DNA from: Trebouxia sp. TZW2008
Taxonomy: Eukaryota > Chlorophyta > Trebouxiophyceae > Trebouxiales > Trebouxiaceae
Length of the DNA stretch: 64,000 nucleotides
Direction of reading: 5' to 3'
Assembly: GCA_002118135.1 (NCBI GenBank)
Contig: BDIU01000176.1
Location: 241,543-305,542 of the forward strand
In this document: positions 10,039 to 23,200 of the stretch, piece after piece
How positions within the stretch are numbered: position 1 is the stretch's first letter
Layout of the letters: each line of letters begins with the position of its first letter
Position numbers and translations under genes: made by a program
The notes under the pieces: generated by a model
Databases searched by the model: none
What the model saw: the letters and a program-made list of their open reading frames with translations, nothing else
What the model was told of the DNA's origin: nothing

Positions 10039-12759
10039 GTGACTGGCAGACAGGCTGCCAGCCAGGGGCTGGCAGCACAACAGCGACTCAATGCCCCAAT
10101 CAGAGCCCTGCTCGAGCACAATTGACCAGCATGCAATACCGCTTGAGTCCTACAAATCTCGTGGGGCTTGACTTACGATGCCAGTGTAAGGTCAATCCAT
10201 GAGCTGCACCGCAAGCGGACCTCACAGCCGGCGCAGCAACTTACGCAAGCAGCAGACGAGCCTTGAGACTCCCTTGTAGCAAGCGTCAAGTGTATACGCT
10301 GAATTCACGGGCAGAAGTGTCATCTGGCGTTCAGAATGATGTGACACCCTTGCAGCGGCAACAGCTAGTCAATGGCTGCGTGCGACCAACGTCGTGAGGT
10401 TCACGGGCATTGGCAGTGGTCAGCTGCACGGTTCAGCACCCGGCATGAGGTTGCAAGCAGAACTTGATTGCATGATCACCTGACAGATTTGCCTGCTCTA
10501 GATTTTGATCATCTACAGCAGATCCATCAAATGCAACCCGCAACAGTCTACGCCTTTACAAGCACTGTGATCCCTACATTTAAACATCAGCTGAGGTGTC
10601 AGTAGTGGACTTCTCCAGCCTCTCCAGTGCAAGGCATGTGCACAACTGGCTGCCTGTTTAGTGCCAGTTGCTCTTGACTGCCAGGGCTCTGTATATCAAC
10701 TTGCTACGGGACCCTGCCTTCAAGCAGCTACACCCTGTGCATAGCTGATACACAGACTCATGACATCAACGCCAGCTGAGTGTGGCATGAGCTGCTTGTT
10801 ACTTCTAGAAACAATGCTTGGTCCCAGAGGTGGGGTACCAGCATTTGATGTCAATGTGCTGATGACAGCGACGACAACTGTAACTTGGTTTATGGCAGCA
10901 ATAGCTCAAACCATTTCAGAGGCTATCACGGTAAGTAATGTTATAAATAGCAAGCAGACCAAAAGATTATTTTGTCTGACTTTCAAAAGTTAAAAATCAG
11001 CCGTACAAAGACGCTCAGAATAAGCCTGCTTGGCGAGATGTAGCCACCTACACCTAGCACAAGTGCTGGAATGTGCATTCATAATTACTATCATTGTTAT
11101 AAGGCCAACAGAGTTGGTGCGTGTACTAGCTTTCCCAGCTTGAAATAGCCGCCAAGACCTCTTGTGGCTGGCTTGCATTGCTGCAAATATGTTCTCACAC
11201 ACCAGCTGCACCACCTCAATCGACATGCAGAACCCCATACAGGTGCAGTCAAAGGCACCTGCATGGGCACATGCAGCAGAAGCAAAGAAAGATTTATACC
11301 GCTACACAGCATGACAAGGCCTCTGAGGTATATTTAACAGTTACCTAGGATTGTTGCTTCAAAAGCAGCAACCAGCATAAACCAGCAGAAAGTTGACACA
11401 GCCTTTTGTCTTAGTCACAAAGGTGCCTAATGGTAAGACTCAGTGACTGGTGGCAGCACTTGTGACGCGACGCTTCAGATGGGACTGCTTTGACAGCACA
11501 ACAGCAGCCCAGCTCGAATCAGGTCCCTTTGCATTGCACGTGGTCTTATTTGGGCAGGCTTGGGGCAACCGCACAAGGCTGCGGCAGCATCGCACTGCCA
11601 TCATCTTGCAGCACTTGGGATGTTTGAGACGATGCAATGGCGTGTAGCTGACTGTCAGTGAGGATGCTGATTAGCAGGAAACGAAAATCAAATGTCATGC
11701 TACTAGGCATAAAGGTTGCAATGAGAGCTGTTACTGTGGAGGCAGCGCAGTAATGCATTTGATTGGTATCAAAAGCAGCCATCAGCAGAACATTGACCCC
11801 AACAGGGGTCATCATCCGCGCTTTGTCTTTGATTCAATCCCGTTATGACGCTTAACGGCGTAGACTTTTCTTTTCTTTTCTTTGAGTCAATCATTCGTCC
11901 CATTCTCATGCCGAACACCTCCTGACTCTTGTTGATTGGCAGGAAAAACACAATTGATCGCAATGCCAATTGGTACACAAAGTGCAAATGCTGCCATGCG
12001 CACATGAGCTGCAGCTTTGGATTCGATGATGCTGCCTGAGCTGCATGCAACACCTGATTCTCAACGGAGGTTTCTGTACGCAACTAAAACGCTGCCAATA
12101 CACACGCATGTGCTCGTATGGGCAACGCCCAATACGAGCCAGCCAGACTTGGTTTAAATTTGAACGACTAGCGGATAACACGTCATGACAAAGATGCACG
12201 CTTTCTGTAGACTGCTCAGACAACCTTTGCACGCAATGCTGCGGCCGCATCAACACCGCTTTGCAGCTTCGAAAGTGTGTCGTCACGTTCTATCCACAGG
12301 ATCACCTTCAAAATTGATGATCATCATAATAAACGCTTGATTCAATATATATATTTACAACATTGAAAATTTGAATTTGTTGTCGTGCATCATGATGCTG
12401 AAGTACTTGGCGGTAAGCCCTGGTTCAGCTTGCGCTTCCACAACGCAAAGTATGTAATTTCAGGCAACATAGTGTTCATCCGAGCGATGGTGGCAGCGAC
12501 CTGAGAGTTTGCAAATATGGAAATGTCGCAGGCAAGTTAGCCCAGCTTCACGGGCAGGGTTCCTGACTCAGCTGACCTCTTGAGACGGTCATAGCGTTTC
12601 CGACACGTGCTTGTCCTGTCACGATTTGTGTAGTCACTACCTAGATTCGCTTCACCTGCGCGCCCACTTTTAAGTTCGACAGATCGGCACAAACGTGCAC
12701 AACAGACAGTACCACCCCACTTTGACTTCACTCACGTCAAGCAAAGCAAGGAAGGCACC
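10039..12759. other. Divergent spacer between NAMPT and the ferritin-like gene
   Basis: 2.7 kb between two divergent start codons, so it should contain both promoters. Apart from the exon echo at 11548-11675 I recognise no gene. An AT-rich stretch with an ATATATAT core lies around 12305-12375. Open frames at 10760-10993 (+) and 10990-11312 (-) match no family and lack supporting splice structure. Confidence 0.45.
11548..11675 (-). repeat. Degenerate copy of NAMPT exon 1 and its intron start
   Basis: On the minus strand this block parallels 9890-10030. It has SILTDS in place of SVLTDS, then gcaagatgatggcagt in place of gcaagatggtggcggt, and the resemblance continues into the intron. The ATG and the SYKISHY stretch are lost, so it is a non-functional copy about 1.5 kb upstream of the real start. 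Confidence 0.65.
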
Positions 12760-15551
12760 ATGCAGGTAAGGTTTCTGTCCACAAGGTGCTTGCAGCTGGC
12801 AATAAACCGCAGCTGTGATGCCCTGATACCTCAGATGCGCTTGGAAGTTCAACGGACGCAAACGCCACAGACTGACACGAGCTTGTGCCCCCGCAGATTG
12901 GTTCCAAAGTTCTACTTTCAGTGGCTGCTGCCGTGCTGCTCGCCGTAGGTTCAGCACAGGCAACAAACTACACTGATGTAGACATCTTGAACTTTGCACT
13001 CAACCTCGAGGTACGTGACAATTGCACGGCCCAGCTTGTTGATTACCCTGGTTCCATTCCGGCAAAAGCTGTTTTCTGGTTCGCTTGCGTGCCACTTGTT
13101 CCTTAACAGCCACTTGTACTGCATCAAGGGCTTGAGCTCTTGCGTTTGTTGCAGTGCCTCGAGGCCGAGTTCTACTCATGGGCAGCGTACGGCGAGGGTA
13201 TTTATTCAGTCGACAGCTCTCTAGTTGGTAAGCTTTCGTCCTTGACCCAATCGCTGGTCACAGTTTGCGCTGCATTTCTGTGAAAAGGCCGTGCACATCT
13301 CGCTACACGTCGGGAAGTCAGATTGAAACAACGTCTGCATGTGACGCGCAGGGAACAACAGCGCTCTGACTGCAACTAGCTCCGGAGGCCAAGCCGTTAC
13401 CACAGCTTTCAGTGCCCCAATCCTAGGCCTTGTCACAGAGATTGCAGAGAACGAGATTGCTCACGTCAGATTTTTGAGAGCCGCTCTAGGATCTGCTGCG
13501 GTAAGACACTCGTGTGCAAACATTACAATGTGCCTTTCGCGGTCTCTGCAATCTCGTCCAGCCCAGTGGTCCAGAATTCAAAATAAATAGATCCTTGCTG
13601 CTTGCAGGTGCCTTGCCCAGCACTGTCTCTCTCCACTGCCACCTTCACAACTGCAGCTTCAGCTGCCGTCACTGCCGCAGGTTCATCTCTGAACCCTACT
13701 GGCCAGATCTACAACCCATACGCTAATGCTGATGCCTTTTTGCTTGGTGCCTACATCTTTGAGGATGTTGGTGTCACTGCATACAAGGGCGCTGTGCAAA
13801 ACCTGCAGGTTGGTTCATCTAGCTCACATGCACTTCTCCTGGCACACCAACTCAATCAGCACATGTGCTGCTGCACTTCATATGATCTATGTGTGCTTGC
13901 AGAACTCCACTCTGTGTTGTTCCTGTTCAACAGCAACATGTATGTGCAGAATTTACACTCTGTGCTGCTCCTCTCCTCGCATGCAACATGTGTGCTTGCA
14001 AAATTACACAATGTGGTGCTCCTCTTGTCACATGCAACATGTGTACTTGCAGAACTCCACTCTTGCAGCTGTAGCAGCAGGCATTATGGCTATTGAAGCT
14101 GGACATGCAGCTGTCATCCGGGATCAACTGTACGGGATTGCAGTAAGTCTTCCCTTCTCCTTGTGCTGGTTGCACATCTATTTCAACAGGCTTGCTAGTG
14201 TCTCTATTCTTTCCTTTTGAATGATCATTGTCTAGCCGCAACGACTTCAAAACAAATGAGTGAATGCCACATATCCTTGACTTATTGTTATTGTATTGCA
14301 TGAACGCTGAAACGGTGCACCGTGATCAACAGCTGCTTATTCTGCAGACTGCTGCCAACCCCGCAACAACTGGTCTGACAATTGGCAGCAGTCAATCAAA
14401 CCTGGACTTTCCAACAGCTGTCGCTGGTATCAACAAACTGCGTGACACCTTGGGAGGCACCACTGCTTCTTCAGTGGAGCAACCTCTGACTCGCACCATT
14501 ACAACTGTCAATGGTGTGGGTGGTGGCTCTGGGCCTGAGCTGTTTGCAGCTGACAGCAACGCTGTTGCCTTCACTCGTACACCCACTCAGGCAAGCTATC
14601 ACATTATTTGTATGCTTTCTGCTCTCAAGCTGTGCTACTGTAAGCCACAGCCCAGCTTGCATGCTTTCTGCTCTCAAGCTGTGCTACTGTAAGCCACAGC
14701 CCAGCTTGCATGCTTTCTGCTGTCAAGCTGTGCTACTGTAAGCCGTAGCCCAGATTGCATGCATTCCTGTTCTCTAGCTGTGCCACTGTAAGTTGTGTTG
14801 CATGCATGCTTTCCAATCTCAAGCTTTGCCTTTGTAAGTTGCAATGTACGCGCTTCGGCTTTTGAGCTTTGGTACTGTAAGCTGTTGGGTCATGCATGCT
14901 AATGTAAGCAGTTGTTCAATCATGCTTTTGTAGATTTGTAGTGTTGACCTCTGCTCCTGGGAGCTGCGGTGCTGCATGCTTCTTCTCTGCAGGGCACACA
15001 ACCAGTGTGCTGTTGAAACTATTCTCTTGTAAGCTGTGATCCATGCATGCCTCTGTCTGCAACCTGTTCAAGCTGTGTGCTTTTTGCAGGTTCTGAACAT
15101 TGTGTACTTCAGCACCAACACCACAGCTGGTGGATTCCTTCCCAAGGGTGCTACAGGTATGCCTATCCTCAAACATTTACTCATGTATCACTTTGTTTTG
15201 CCTGCTTGTCACTATGATCTTGCCGTCTGAGCTAGGCACATTTGTGTGTCTCTCGTTGCATTTATGCATCCTTGATCGCAGTTACAATTGCTCTTTCTGA
15301 TATGGGTTCTCCACTGGCAAGACTGTAATCCCTATGTGCTCATCTGACATGACTGTACTGTTGTCAATCCACACCAGAAAAGCTCTCCAATTCCTCTGAC
15401 TGTATTATTATGTTTCTGCGCAGGCAACAGCGATGTCACTCAGATCACTGCTACCTCTACCAAGACTTGCAGTAGCGGTGCCCTCAGCATGGCTTCATTC
15501 TCAGCTGCATCTGTGGCTGCCGTCGCAGCTGCTGCTGCTCTTCTGTTGTAG
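12760..15551 (+). CDS. Secreted, GPI-anchor-type ferritin-like desiccation-related protein
   Basis: Nine exons join in phase to 356 aa: 12760-12765, 12897-13010, 13155-13227, 13352-13500, 13608-13808, 14053-14142, 14348-14590, 15090-15156, 15424-15551. The first exon is just ATGCAG followed by gtaagg. Residues 1-25 form a signal peptide (IGSKVLLSVAAAVLLAVGSA). The body is a ferritin-like four-helix domain of the plant PCC13-62 desiccation-related type: helix 1 NLECLEAEFYSWAAYGEG; helix 2 with the ENEIAH motif; helix 3 with FEDVGVTAYKGA; helix 4 with IEAGHAAVIRDQLYG. The C-terminus ends in a small-residue site followed by an Ala/Val/Leu tail (AAVAAAAALLL), typical of a GPI-anchor signal. Intron 7 uses a GC donor (CAG|gcaagc). 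The family is linked to desiccation, but the biochemical role is unknown. The Glu/His residues hint at metal binding. Confidence 0.9.
13875..14060 (+). repeat. Echoes of the ferritin-gene exon 6 acceptor
   Basis: The acceptor plus exon start (tgcttgcag|AACTCCACTCT) is present near 13900, 13945, 13995 and, intact, at 14053. The first three copies are followed by tgtt/gct-rich intron sequence rather than the rest of the exon. The unit is about 45-60 bp. Confidence 0.8.
14611..14800 (+). repeat. 49-bp tandem repeat in ferritin-gene intron 7
   Basis: Three near-identical 49-bp units begin at about 14612, 14661 and 14710 (atgctttctgctctcaag...). A fourth, decayed unit lies to about 14800, with looser similarity (ctgtaagctg words) to about 15040. 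Confidence 0.85.
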
Positions 15552-15633
15552 GAGCAGCAATGTTCCAGCCCAAGTAGTACATAGCCCAGTGACTGATTGT
15601 ATGCTGACTTTCAGACACTGCAAGTTTGGCTGA

Positions 15634-15638
15634 TGTAA
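15634..15638 (+). terminator. TGTAA poly(A) signal candidate of the ferritin-like gene
   Basis: A TGTAA pentamer lies 83 bases after the TAG. This is the usual chlorophyte polyadenylation signal. The motif is short, so chance occurrence is possible. Confidence 0.4.
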
Positions 15639-16526
15639 AGAGACGTATAAACAAGCCCAATTTGCAAGCTCACCAAGCCGTTGTGCAACTGCATGCAAGT
15701 CAACATTTGTATGCCTAAAAAGTGCAAATGTCTACCACCAACTGCCGAAAACTTTGCTGCAACTCAGTGCAGCTTGTCCATCAACACCAAATGCACTAAA
15801 AGTCTCATGGCATTTGAATCATGCCCAATTGTCAGTTGGACAGCTGCAACTTGCTTGTAGGATCGATGTTGTGTTTGATCTGCAGCAGCTGCTTCACTTG
15901 AGCATCTCAGCTGGTTGTGAACACTGTCCTGACTGGAACTTGATCTCAAAGCTCAGCTGCTTTGCGCTAAACTTGACTTTTGTGACAACAGTTATTGAGT
16001 GCAAGGATCTTTTTGGTTGCCTCTATACATGCACAGCATTAGGCAGCCCGAGAGCAGCAATCGCCTTAGAGTTGTCCTATGAGTTAGCCCTCTTTGTGTT
16101 GCGACTATGATTGGTCCCACTTTGTGCACCATGCAGATGTGTGGACCGATTGCATGCGCACACCACAGATAAATCTTACACAACACCAAATTGACAACGC
16201 TGTTTGACCTGACAATTCTTTGACAGGAGACCAAAGTTGAAGACAGCAATGACACAAGCAGCTGTTTATAGGTGTCACACAATCAGAGAGGGGCAGCAAA
16301 AGCTGAGGTAGTGTCACAGTTCTGGCATGACAGAGCAGATGAATCCAGCAAAACAAAACGCATCAGATCAGCATTGAGTCTAGCTGCACTGATACATCCT
16401 GATGAAACGCTTGACCACGAAAATCGTGCATAAAGAAACTTGCAAGGAGACCTGGGCAGCAGGGGCATTACTCTGCTTTTTGATTGAGTCGACTTGAAAA
16501 TCAAATGGTGAAAAGCAACTGACAAC

Positions 16527-16675
16527 GTCTGACAGAGATTCAAATCAGACATACAAGCTTCTGCCCAAAAGGTGTACAGCTGATACCATCATGCAACTGC
16601 TCAAATGTCTGACAGATATTCAGATTGGACATGCAAGCTTCTGCCCGAAAATGTACACCTGATACGATCATGCAA
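16527..16675. repeat. 79-bp tandem duplication
   Basis: Two copies starting near 16527 and 16606. Shared words include tctgacaga.attca.at, caagcttctgccc and gtacacctgatac-type variants. The copies differ at scattered sites. Confidence 0.8.
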
Positions 16676-16890
16676 CACAAAGAGCTAAACACCCATGGTG
16701 AAACCACAGTCTACACAAGTCAAGTTTTGACCCCAAAACAAACTACCCTCAGATGTTCAAGACTGATCATCATCATTTTTCATCCAGCCAACATTGATCA
16801 ATGAACTCCCCAAGAACCCAATGTAACAGTGCGTTGTGATTTCTGCAAGATCTTTGCTTGACCCAAACTGCCCGCCACAACAATTGCATT

Positions 16891-17135
16891 GTAAGCCTGC
16901 TATACACGGCCATCATTGTGACAATCATCTGGACTCAAACTGCAAGCCATAGTGCTGACAGTGTAAGCCTGCTGCACACAACCATCATCTTGACATTCAA
17001 ACGGACTTAAATCAACTGTCACACTGGTTGCAGTGTACGCCTGCTGCACCCAACCATCATTGTAACATTCATATTGGACATGAGTCAACTGTCGCACCGG
17101 TTGCAGTGCGCGCCTGCTGTACACAGCTGTCACTG
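16891..17135. repeat. About 73-bp tandem repeat, about 3.5 copies
   Basis: The block gtaagcctgctRYACAC..CCATCAT recurs near 16891, 16962, 17034 and 17106 with moderate divergence. It lies downstream of the P5CS1 stop codon. Confidence 0.8.
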
Positions 17136-17278
17136 TGATTGTATCTGTTCCTGGCTGCTTCTTCTCACAGAGGCTCCTGTTGTAGTCCTGTTAGAAAATG
17201 TCTCTTTCTTTCCCTGGGCTGCTGCTATTCACAGAGGTTTCCAAAATGATAATCTGCACAGACTTTCTTCCTGATCTT

Positions 17279-20200
17279 TCACTTGGTGCCATTCTGCCTC
17301 GGCCCTTGACCAACAGTTTCAGTGGTTGCAATTGGAGTCTTGTCATTTTGGAGAGGCAATGACTTGTGGGTGTATTTGATGTGTGCATCTTTCTCCACAG
17401 TGTGACCTTGACCCCTTAGCAAGAATCTGGTGGTGAGTAACCCCTCAACCCCCACCGGACCCCTAGCATGGATGCGGCTGGTGCTGATGCCCACCTCGGC
17501 TCCAAGACCAAAGCGGTAGCCGTCGCTGAAGCGGGTTGTCGCATTGTGGTTGACGCAGGCTGCATCCACCCGACGCAGAAACTCCTCTGCTGTCTCTTTG
17601 TTGTCTGCAATCATCATAGACAAAGTCATGCTGACTTGAGTTGAGAGAGTAATGGTAGCTGTGACTGACGCAGGTTCAAAGATTATGGGACACAGGCTAG
17701 GTTCACTTGCCTGAGGAACTCTTCTGCTGTCTTCTAATTGCTCGCAAGCACAACTGATTCTCATTGCAGGCATATGAAGCGTATGTCATTCATGCATGAA
17801 CAGCAAAAGCATGCTTTGCAGTCTGAGGTATCAGCATGAGATACAGATGAGATGTGTAGCGTGTACCTGACACAGTGCACTCAGCATGAATCTGAATACC
17901 GAAAATGCGCTCAGTACCTATCTGTGACAATACATTCTGTGTCATCAGAGCCATGAGCGCGCATTACAGACAACGCCCTTAGTTGAATCCTGCTACAAAG
18001 CCTGCAGTGTGGCCAGAACCTACAATGTGCTGCAGAACATGTGCTAGAGGACACGTTAGACAGTGCATTACAGAACGCTCAATGCTTACCTGTGACAATG
18101 CACTCAGTGTGGCCTGACCCGTTTGCATGCAAGTGGTCTATGGCCTCATCCATACCCTCCACCAGTTCTAGGGTCAGCTCAGCCTCCCCATACTCATGCC
18201 TGTAGCTCAAACCTTCCGCTTATGTCAAGGCTGTCAGCACAACAGCGCAAATCAATGATGCGTATTGCACAGAGAGTTGCTGTAAGTTTTGCAGTTGGTA
18301 GCACCAAGCATATTGACTTGCTATCAAATGTGGAAAGGTTAGGGTTTCAGGATCAGAAGTTGACTCATCCATGCCTACAGCATGAAATCTGCCATGTTGC
18401 TATAGACTGACAAGAGAGGACAATAGACCATTCAGGCCTGTAGCACAAGGTCTTGCCATTCATTCTCAGGCAGGTATTGTCAGGAGCAGACCATGGATTC
18501 CAAGCTGTTGCAGCTGTTTTGATGAGGCGTGTGGCTGCTGCTCTGCTAACAATGGTCTCACCGCTTTCACCAGTCTGTGCAGCAAGCTGCGCTGGCAATT
18601 GCTCTTGTCAAGCGAGAACAAGGCTGACACAGCATGTAGTCAAGTTCATCGAAGTTGGCCTGAGGCCGACATCCCAGCTTGGATCTGACTGACTTGAGCT
18701 ATCCAATGCAGAAAGAATATGGGCAGGATGCAATGTGATGGCAATTGCTCTCGAGAAGCAAGATCAAGGCTGGTGCAACAGCATGAAGTCAGATTCATCA
18801 AAGTTGACCTGGCGCTGGCATGTCAGCTTTGATGTTGTCTGGCTTCAGCTATCCAGCGCAGAAAGAGTACAGGCAGGATGCAATGTGAGCTTAGCGCAAA
18901 CAGCTAGGGCTGCAGCTAAGCTAAAGCAAGAAAGCACCCAGCGTCTTATGGGCTGCACTGCTAATAACGGTTTTGCCGCTCTCAAAGATCTGTGCAGCAA
19001 GCTGCGCTGGCAGTTGCTCTTGTTGAGCAAGATCCAGGCTGGCACACCAGCATCAAGTCAAATTCAACAAAGCTGACCTGAGGTCTGGCATGCCAGCTTT
19101 AATGATGCCTGACTTGAGCTATCCAACGCAAAAAGAATATGGGCAGGATGCAATGTGATGGCAATTGCTCTTGTCAAGCAAGGTCAAAGCTGACACAAGA
19201 GCATCAAGTCAAATTCATCAAAGTTGACCTGAAACTCGCTTGCCAGCGTTGATCTTGCCTGACTTGAACTATCCAACGCAGAAGGATTAAACAACATACA
19301 TATTTCTTTTTGTCTTTTCCATCTTTTCCGGGAGAATCTCGTACCCCAAAAAGCTTCTTCATTTTTTCTCTCATATGGGCAGGATGCAATGTGAGCTAAA
19401 CGCAAACAGTTAGGGCTGCAGCTAAAGTAAGGTAGTGCAGACATGCCTCCAGAGGCAGCTAAACTGGCTTTCCAAACCATGGCCATGAGCATGTATGTGC
19501 TTGCTTCTTCTATCAGGCACCAAGGAAACCCAGTGCAGCAAAGTCAGGACTCACGCGAGTACAGTCTGGTCTGAGTAATCATGATAGGCAGCCAAGCGCT
19601 GGCAGTTCATGGCAGGCAGCTAATGGCAGGCAGCATTGATCACTTTTTCATACACTGAAACTGCGACATGTTTACAAGACAACCCAACTCAGTGGCGACT
19701 GCCAAAGACGACTGCAAGATCAAGACTTGTCCTTCTTCAAGAGTGTAAAAGCCACGCCTGTCAGACTTGCCTCGTAATGATCGTATATAGCATACAGACA
19801 TGACAGCATTGCTGACAACGTAACCCAATAGAGCAATCATTGCATCAAACATGCTTCTCGTTTTTCCTTTTCGAATGGTTTTCATGAGCAGAGAAAGCCG
19901 TACCTGTCTGACTTGGCTCGCTCCAGGTTGAGGTCCCTTGCAGCGCGTTCACCGCCGTACATGGTGACTCCAGCCTTGCCCAGAGCTGACTGCAGCTGGT
20001 ATAACTGCAACAGCAACAGTAAGGATTGATTGAGGGGTTGTGAGGGGTGGAGAGGGGTTGGAGGATTTTGGAGGAGGGGGGGGTTTTAAGGGGGAGGGGA
20101 ATCTAGTGCATGCTTGCTGGCTATATGACAAGACCAAATGCATTCATGACATGTCAAAGAGCATGCTGTGTTGCACCAGGATAGTAGAGGACTGACAGCA

Positions 20201-23200
20201 GAGGGGTTCTGGTGTTTGCAGTGATGTGTTTTGCACGCCTGCTGGCTAGATGACAGGTTCCAAGTGCCCTTACAACAATCACATGCTGTGTTGCATCAAG
20301 ACAGTGCTAAAACTGGTCACATGCAACAGATATTTGCTAGATAGTGTGACGTAAACATCAAGGGGAATGCTCAACTAAGCATTTCTCACACCACACAATC
20401 ATGCACAGACTGCCTGGATGACTGTGAGCATGCAGGCTTTATATGTTCATGACGTTTGCTTTCCACATCAATTACACCAGGACAGGCAGATACTCACCCT
20501 GCCGTCCTTGGCCAAAGCCTCATGCACCAAAATCTTCTCCACAGCATTACACGCCGAGGGGTAATCCATCTTGGAGTCAATGCAAATCTTGCACGCCATG
20601 TCAATATCACAATCTGGGTCCAAGTAGATATGGCAGATGCCGTCAGCATGACCCAGCACTGCGATCTTTGTGTTCTGCTGGATGTGAGTCACCAGTGCAT
20701 TGCTGCCACGTGGGATGACTAAGTCAATGGCGTCATCTAGCTTCAGCAGTTCGTCAATGTTGGCACGAGACGTGATGAGGCTGATGACATTCCTGCCGAC
20801 CTATAGCACAAGCGTGCTTTGTCAGCTTTGACAAGATGACCCAGCATTGCAAGCTTAGTGTCCTGCTGAATGTGAGTCACCAGTGCATTTCTGCCACGTG
20901 CAATGACTAAGGCAATGGCGTCATCTGGCTTCACAGGTGAGCAGACCAATGGTATGTCTGCAAACCTGCATCAGAGGCAGGCTTTGTGGGAACAGCACGT
21001 ATGAGCATCATCAAATCATACTATTGATGTGTGCAATATTCGTGCAAGCACACCAGCCATGCCACAAGGGTGGATGCTATACTGACATGCTAAGCAAGAT
21101 ACGTACATGCTGAAAACCTGAATGATATCTGCATCTGGTTTGCATGTTTCAGGTGGTTTTGTCAGATGGCTACAAGAACACGTCACATGGCTACAAAAAC
21201 AAGTTCACACAAGTACAAGTACAAGAGCTGGATCCAGGACTAACCTCAGGCTGCTCTTGGGCAATGGTGTCCACAATGATTCTGTGCAAGCAGGCATTGG
21301 ATCTTGCCGCCTCCTTGCCGCCCTTCAGGAGCAGCCCGTTGCCGCTGCGAATAGCCAGGGCAGCAATCTGCGGCAGGGCATCAGGCCGCGCCTCAAAGAT
21401 GATCAGCAACACCCCAATGGGCGCCGTTACTTTCTGTAGCTGCAACCCATCAGCAATCTCCATTCGGCTCAAGGTTCGGCCGATGGGCTCGTCTTGTGCT
21501 GCTATGGAGCGGAGGCCGTCTGCTAGCTGTTTGATCTTCTGGGGCTTTAGCTTCAGACGGTTCATTAGCTGGTCACTGATCTTGCCCTTCGCCTCCTGCA
21601 TTGGCATTTGACCAGTTGAGCTATTTATTTCCTGCATTGGAGTGTGGAGTCATGTTGATTATCTGGGGCTTTAGCTTCAGATGGTTCGCTAGCTGGTCAC
21701 TGATTGAGCCTTTGGCCTCTTGCATTTGCATCTGCAGTTTGTCAATTTCGCTGTCATTTTGGGTAAAAATGTGTGGCTTTGGCTTCAGCCGGTTCATTTG
21801 CTGATTGCTGGTCTTGCCCTTTGCCTCCTGCATTGTCATGACATTGCTTTGAACTTTGTTCTCAATATATGTTTCAATGTTGTCTTCATTGTGATCTTCT
21901 GAGGGTTTAGCTTTAGCCATTTCATCAGCTGGTCACTGATTTTGCCCTTTGCCGCCTGCAGTTGCATTTGCATTTTTCAGTTTGTATATTGGTTTTGGTC
22001 AGTCATTACAAATTTCTTTGTTTTCATGTGATCCTCTAATCATTTGATATTCTGGGGCTTCAGCTTCGGCCGGTTCATGAGCTAGTTACTGATTTTACCC
22101 TTGGACTCCTAAATTGACACTTTACCCTGACAGCTTGTTTGTTTTGCGCTTTCAGGTTTGAAGTCATTGTGATCTTCTGAGGCTTCAGCTTCAGCCAGTT
22201 AAAGGGCTGGCCGCTGATGTTGTCTTTGACCTCCTGCAGTTTTGTCTGCATATTGTTATTCAGATGTATGTGCTTGCGTGTATGCATGTGCACATGCATG
22301 TTTGCACTCATTGCGCGCCCAGGTTCAGACCTAAGCCTGAATTCTCAGTCAATTGTGCTGCAACTGACTGATTGTGCCCTATTGCTGCTGCACAACATGC
22401 CAGTGTTGGCAGTGTTGTGCTTACACAGTACATATACAGTCTGTACAGCCCATTAACTGACAGTCCTTGTCGTTTTCCTGCATGATCTCTTCTTCTTTGG
22501 CCAACAGGTTGTCAGCAACCTTGTGCAGCAACTGTTCCCCTTGCTCAAGGACTGCAACACTCTGGACACCTCATACTAATACAGTACACAAAAAAGACAC
22601 AGAATTACCTGGCAATCCTTGTCATTCTCTTGCATGATCTCTTCCTCTTTAGCCAACAGATTGTCAGCAATCTTGTGCAGCAATTGTTCCCTCTGCTCAG
22701 ACGAAAGACTCTGCAACACTCTAGACGCCTCTCTTGCGTTTGTGGCCATGTCTCTTGGAGCTGTGTTGTCTGATTTGGGTTGTTCTTTGTCTTGAACCTC
22801 CTGCTGTTGCTTGGCTTTCAAGTGCTGTTCCTTAAACTTTTGAGCGGCGTCTTTGTTGAACAGAGTGCCCACCAAGTGTCCTGCATTCAGATGTGTAGAG
22901 TTTGCCTTCAGCGTTTGTGGGTAGTATTGCAGAGTCAGCCTTAGGTTCCTCCTTATCTTGAGCATCCTAGTGTTGCTTAGCCTTCACCCCTCTTACTTGC
23001 ACTGCTGTACAGCGTGTTTGTCTAACAATGTAGACACCAGGTTTCCTGCATCCAGGCATGTAATTCTTACTGTTGGCTATCATGGGGAGTGTTGCAGGGC
23101 ACACTTTTGGCGTTCCTCGTTCTGAGCCTGTTGCTTGGCCTTCAAGTGCTCTTCCTTAAACTTTTGAGCGGCGTCCTTGTTGAACAATGTACCCACCAGG

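Larger units (their letters stand above)
15552..17278. other. Convergent spacer between ferritin-like gene and P5CS1
   Basis: Two genes end here facing each other. Besides 3' UTRs the spacer holds two tandem arrays, at 16527-16675 and 16891-17135. I see no gene in it. Confidence 0.5.

Noticed and set aside
10760..11312. Small open frames in the NAMPT/ferritin-like spacer as a separate gene
   Set aside because: No homology recognised, no conserved splice pattern, and they are on opposite strands.
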